Source: CAYRFQ01 sp964423615
Lineage (GTDB): Bacteria; Planctomycetota; Planctomycetia; Gemmatales; Gemmataceae
Assembly (NCBI GenBank): GCA_964423615.1
Contig: CAYRFQ010000001.1
Location: forward strand, 186,001-250,000
DNA length: 64,000 nt
Direction of reading: 5' to 3'
Of the stretch, positions 60,792 through 64,000 are shown piece after piece (position 1 is the first letter of the stretch; each line of letters begins with the position of its first letter). Position numbers and translations under genes: made by a program. Under the pieces are notes generated by a model that saw only the letters and a list, made by a program, of their open reading frames with translations, did no database searches and had not been told where the DNA came from.

Positions 60792-63700
60792 TTAGCCTTG
60801 CCTGCTGCTCCCTGTTCCTTGTTCCAGGTTCCCTACTTCAAGGCTACTCTCTCGTCGGACAGGTGCATCAATGGTGGAGGGTTCTCGAGTTTGTGGGACA
60901 TTGGGGATTATCGAGGAACCTTTTTGGCCCCGAGTAAAACTTGGGAGGAACAGCACCCGTCGGCGATACCGTCTATGTAAGAACCATTGAATGACCAAAA
61001 CGCAAATGAGAATCAATGCTCCTGGTTGGGCGCCATAGAGGAGTTCCGGGACCAACGAAGGCCAGGTCAGTACAACGGTGAGTACCCCGATCACCGATGC
61101 CGTCACCAGAACCCACCAGAGGAACTGTTTCGGAGTACCCAAACTCAAACAGCCTCCGACAAGCAGAACAAGTAAGGAACAAGCCAATAGCCATACTTGC
61201 TGAGGGAGGAATGTCAGCCGCACTACGTTGAGGTCTCGTGTCCAGAAAACAATAGTTCGGGACCGGGTCACCGTTTCGTCAGTATTCCCACAGATCCAAT
61301 ATTCCAGTTCCGAATTGGTCGTCCGAGACCTAGGCGTAAACATCCACCCTTCCCACGTCCAAGTCTGAGCCGTGGGGGCGTGATCGCCGACGACCAACGT
61401 GACTTGTCCTGTTGGCTGAAGGATCTGCCACTTGACTTGTCCCAAGTAAACGTTACCCAAGATGCGAGGTGGTCGAAGAAGTCGCCCAAGGCGAAACGAT
61501 TCGCCTTGGTCAAGTGGTGTCTTGAAGCAGACCTCGAGCACCATGGGCGCCTGGAACAATTCGCCCCGCATAATTTTAATGCGAATGACTCGGCCACGGT
61601 CGTTCACAAGGCGATAGGGTAATTCTCGTCTCTGCCCCTTGTTCGGTAGTAAAAACACTTTGGGCTGATTTGGTCCTGGCTTGATTATTGGAAAAGGGAG
61701 CTCGACTTCCAGGGTTTCCGAGTGTAGCTCGGTGACCAAGAATCTGGCCCGAAAAAGTTGGTCATTGGTTTCGGAAAAGCTAACTTGCATCAACGCACGA
61801 TTCACAACAACTCCAACGGGCGGTTGGAGAGTCGACGGGTCGAGTCCGATCGTCAAGGGAGCTGTTGTCTGCTTACTACTGGCGACCAGGACAGGAAGCG
61901 TACTTTTGTTGGCAACGATTTGGGGTCCTTCCTCTTTCCATTGCTCTTGTGCTTGCGGCGAAACTGTCGGAACCGCTCCCGTATCGTTCCAGAACCGGAC
62001 CAACGTATGAGTCGGGATGGTGTCTTTGGGCCACACCAACGGAACCGGAAACTTTTTGGGGCCAACGTTTTCCTGTTTTTCCACACGCGCAGGTGGTGTA
62101 AGTGGGAAGTCGTATTCCAGTTCCACGACTCCATTCTCCTCTGGTTTCACCAGTAATCGATTGTTTCCAGAGTCCAACTCTTTTCCACCTCGGATTACCT
62201 CCGGTCGTCCACGAATTCCTGGCGGTAGTGTTAGGCTCACCACCCGACTTGACAGTCCCTTAGTTTTTTTCTCCTGGACTTGGAAATCGAAAGTAAGAGA
62301 CTCTCGGACGACCGGGTGTGTCCCCCGGAGAAAGACATCGGCGGTGATCGTAACAGGAAGTGGCGATTGGTATTTCTGCCAGCGAAGGTCTATGGAGGTT
62401 GGAGCTTGCGACGTTTGATGGACGACCTTGTGTTTCTCCACGAGCGTGTTTTTTCCCAATCCCTGGACATCGACCAACTCGAAATCGTCAATGATCTTAG
62501 TACTCACAGAACTCGTACCCGAGATCGAGAACGGTTGGGGTAACTTCACTCGGGCAGCCAGCTGCTTCCGTTTCCCGTTTCCCGTTTCCCGTTTGCCTCT
62601 GGCGGGATTGATTTGATAGGTTCCTTCGAGGATGACTGAAAAGGGCTCTGAATGGATCTGACTAAGTTTGACTCGTGCCGCGTTCGCCACGTCCGGATCT
62701 GCATACAACTCACTTGGAAGAGGTTCCTGATCCTTGATCTGTTCATAGCAGTTGTACTTCGTCAGGGTAGGATACTCGACAAACCAATCAGGACGCATCC
62801 CAACCGTTCCTACCGCCAAGACATTTGTTGGAAACGACATGGGGTTGATGGTAGCCAATTGCGAAAGCAGAGGAAAAGCGGCCGGAAGTGTTTGCGGAAG
62901 GTCAAGGATCAACGAGTTCAAACCATTTTGTTTAGGAAACACTTGGATTTCCGAACGCAACCGGAGTTCCCACAAGCCCAGAGGGGATTTCTGAAGATAG
63001 AGAAAATGGTTCACCTTCGTTTCAACCAGGGCCGCAGCACGCTTCAATTCGAGGTCCAGTTGGGGGGGGACCTTGAGGCTCAGCTTAGGGTTACGGAAAG
63101 CAGCTGAATTAATCGCTGCCCCCAAATCGGTCGAGTCAAAAACGGCTTCGACGTTGGGAACCTCTTTTGGGAACTTCTCGGGAGGACGTCGGCGGAGATT
63201 TCCGTTGGTGCGGAAGTAAAAGTATTTTCCGATCTTGGCTTCCGGCAAAGCTCGAATCTGGATGGTCCCACTTTGGGGTTTGACCCCCTGAACGACGAAC
63301 GGGCCGAACAGAAAGCGTCGGTCTCGAGGGTGACGTTTATGACTCGCTTTCGCCACCACAACGAGTTTTTGCGTCGGTGGACCATCGATGATCCAAACGA
63401 GCGGAGACTTGCTGTCGCGACGAGAGGAGTATGTTTGATCCTCTGGTCCTTCAATGGAATCGATTTCGAAGTTTTTCGGAAGAAGCAGTCTCCATTTTTT
63501 GGGAGTGGGGTGGGATTCTTCGATCGTCAAGTTGGCCACACTTTCGACTTCGTCCCGCCGAACCAGAACGTCGATGTCCCAATCGCCGGAAACAATCGAT
63601 TTGCCAGGGGAACGCTCTGGTTGCTCTTTCCAACTCAAGACTAACTCCTCGGTGGGGGCGAAGGCGAGTTTCCAAACTCGGCTAAGGGCCTGTTGACCAG

Positions 63701-64000
63701 CAACTGGGCGTTGGCCAGACGTACCACGTGTGGCTTGTGCTTCCGTTGCCTTGCGGGGTTCGTTATTTACTAGGATTTCTTTCAACCCCTTTGGAAACTG
63801 GACTTCCAATGTCGTCACCGACGCCACTGGTAGACCCACCCTCAGAGTTCTCTTTGTCGTGGTGGTTCCCTCCCCTCTCTCGGTAATTGGGACTCGAAGG
63901 TGGAGAGTTACGCGATGCTCGCCAGCCTTGGGAATGTGGACAGTGTACCCCTCTTGCCTGTTTCCGCTTGGATAGTAGGGGTCGGATTTTCCGTCGAGAT
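60792..64000 (-). CDS. Second giant membrane-anchored protein (5' end beyond right edge)
   Basis: The frame stays open to the right edge, so at least 1069 residues are visible and the start is missing. The N-terminal visible part (YTVHIPKAGEHRVTLHLRVP, then LRVGLPVASVTTLEVQFPKGL) resembles the module duplicated in the neighbouring giant protein. Residues towards the C-terminus include about three membrane helices (LLACSLLVLLVGGCLSLG, WVLVTASVIGVLTVVLTW and LILICVLVIQWFL) and a short basic tail ending in RRESS and a Gly/Ser-rich end. The gene is upstream of the other giant gene with 172 bp between, and the two are probably co-transcribed. The function is unknown. Confidence 0.8.
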   Translation of the reverse strand, partial: LDGKSDPYYPSGNRQEGYTVHIPKAGEHRVTLHLRVPITERGEGTTTTKRTLRVGLPVASVTTLEVQFPKGLKEILVNNEPRKATEAQATRGTSGQRPVAGQQALSRVWKLAFAPTEELVLSWKEQPERSPGKSIVSGDWDIDVLVRRDEVESVANLTIEESHPTPKKWRLLLPKNFEIDSIEGPEDQTYSSRRDSKSPLVWIIDGPPTQKLVVVAKASHKRHPRDRRFLFGPFVVQGVKPQSGTIQIRALPEAKIGKYFYFRTNGNLRRRPPEKFPKEVPNVEAVFDSTDLGAAINSAAFRNPKLSLKVPPQLDLELKRAAALVETKVNHFLYLQKSPLGLWELRLRSEIQVFPKQNGLNSLILDLPQTLPAAFPLLSQLATINPMSFPTNVLAVGTVGMRPDWFVEYPTLTKYNCYEQIKDQEPLPSELYADPDVANAARVKLSQIHSEPFSVILEGTYQINPARGKRETGNGKRKQLAARVKLPQPFSISGTSSVSTKIIDDFELVDVQGLGKNTLVEKHKVVHQTSQAPTSIDLRWQKYQSPLPVTITADVFLRGTHPVVRESLTFDFQVQEKKTKGLSSRVVSLTLPPGIRGRPEVIRGGKELDSGNNRLLVKPEENGVVELEYDFPLTPPARVEKQENVGPKKFPVPLVWPKDTIPTHTLVRFWNDTGAVPTVSPQAQEQWKEEGPQIVANKSTLPVLVASSKQTTAPLTIGLDPSTLQPPVGVVVNRALMQVSFSETNDQLFRARFLVTELHSETLEVELPFPIIKPGPNQPKVFLLPNKGQRRELPYRLVNDRGRVIRIKIMRGELFQAPMVLEVCFKTPLDQGESFRLGRLLRPPRILGNVYLGQVKWQILQPTGQVTLVVGDHAPTAQTWTWEGWMFTPRSRTTNSELEYWICGNTDETVTRSRTIVFWTRDLNVVRLTFLPQQVWLLACSLLVLLVGGCLSLGTPKQFLWWVLVTASVIGVLTVVLTWPSLVPELLYGAQPGALILICVLVIQWFLHRRYRRRVLFLPSFTRGQKGSSIIPNVPQTREPSTIDAPVRRESSLEVGNLEQGTGSSRQG
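62568..62595 (-). repeat. Four tandem copies of a 7-base unit inside a giant gene
   Basis: CCGTTTC occurs three times in perfect tandem (62568-62588), with a fourth copy CCGTTTG (62589-62595). On the coding strand it encodes a GKRETGNGKRK-like stretch. Seven is not a multiple of three, so gain or loss of one unit would shift the frame. Confidence 0.9.

Overview
The window looks like ordinary chromosome from a member of the Planctomycetia. This rests on gene content, not on a database match. The content includes two DUF1080 (3-keto-disaccharide hydrolase-like) secreted proteins, two large sulfatases, a DUF6807 (PmoA-like) domain, a redoxin/cytochrome c/copper monooxygenase fusion, an ECF sigma factor with its membrane anti-sigma protein, bacterial formylmethanofuran dehydrogenase subunits, a ribosomal protein bL9 with the N-terminal extension seen in planctomycetes, and giant membrane-anchored secreted proteins of unknown function. 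Base composition is moderate and looks even by eye. I saw no insertion sequence, integrase, phage gene, CRISPR array or tRNA gene.

Layout. 0-2.7 kb (minus): a membrane protein of unknown function, a Nudix hydrolase and an acyl-CoA dehydrogenase that runs off the left edge. 2.9-9.7 kb (plus): a housekeeping block rplY-pth-rpsF-ssb-rplI-dnaB followed by PTS enzyme I. 9.8-11.2 kb: a small minus-strand ORF and an ADP-ribosylglycohydrolase. 11.2-14.7 kb (minus): ECF sigma factor, anti-sigma-like protein, secreted coiled-coil protein and FAD oxidoreductase, several of them overlapping. 14.9-25.8 kb: a sulfatase/DUF6807 fusion divergent from a DUF1080 protein, a DJ-1/PfpI protein, a Tm-1-like (UPF0261) protein, MqnD of the futalosine menaquinone pathway, the redoxin/copper monooxygenase fusion and a pair of paralogous aspartyl-protease/PDZ proteins. 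25.9-37.0 kb (minus): fwdB, lipase, leucine-rich-repeat membrane protein, fwdD, a histone-deacetylase-like amidohydrolase, rpoN, ybaB, dnaX (with an A10 slippage site), two proteins of unknown function, the SRP RNA gene and a cyclophilin. 37.2-50.3 kb (mostly plus): kdsA, a large lipoprotein-like protein, a bile-acid-symporter-like transporter, secreted proteins, the glutathione pair gshA-gshB and a second sulfatase. 50.6-64.0 kb (minus): an S46 dipeptidyl peptidase and two giant secreted/membrane proteins, the second running off the right edge.

How the genes fit together. Housekeeping functions (translation, replication, sigma-54, SRP, KDO and menaquinone synthesis, glutathione) are interleaved with an envelope and degradative complement (sulfatases, DUF1080, S46 peptidase, PDZ proteases). 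The fwdB/fwdD genes point to tetrahydromethanopterin-linked C1 oxidation, with the other subunits encoded elsewhere. The most notable observations are the dnaX slippage signal, which lets one gene encode both short and long clamp-loader subunits; a module repeated within and between the two giant proteins; a PDZ domain inserted inside an aspartyl protease fold; the sulfatase/DUF6807 fusion; and the separated fwdB and fwdD genes.
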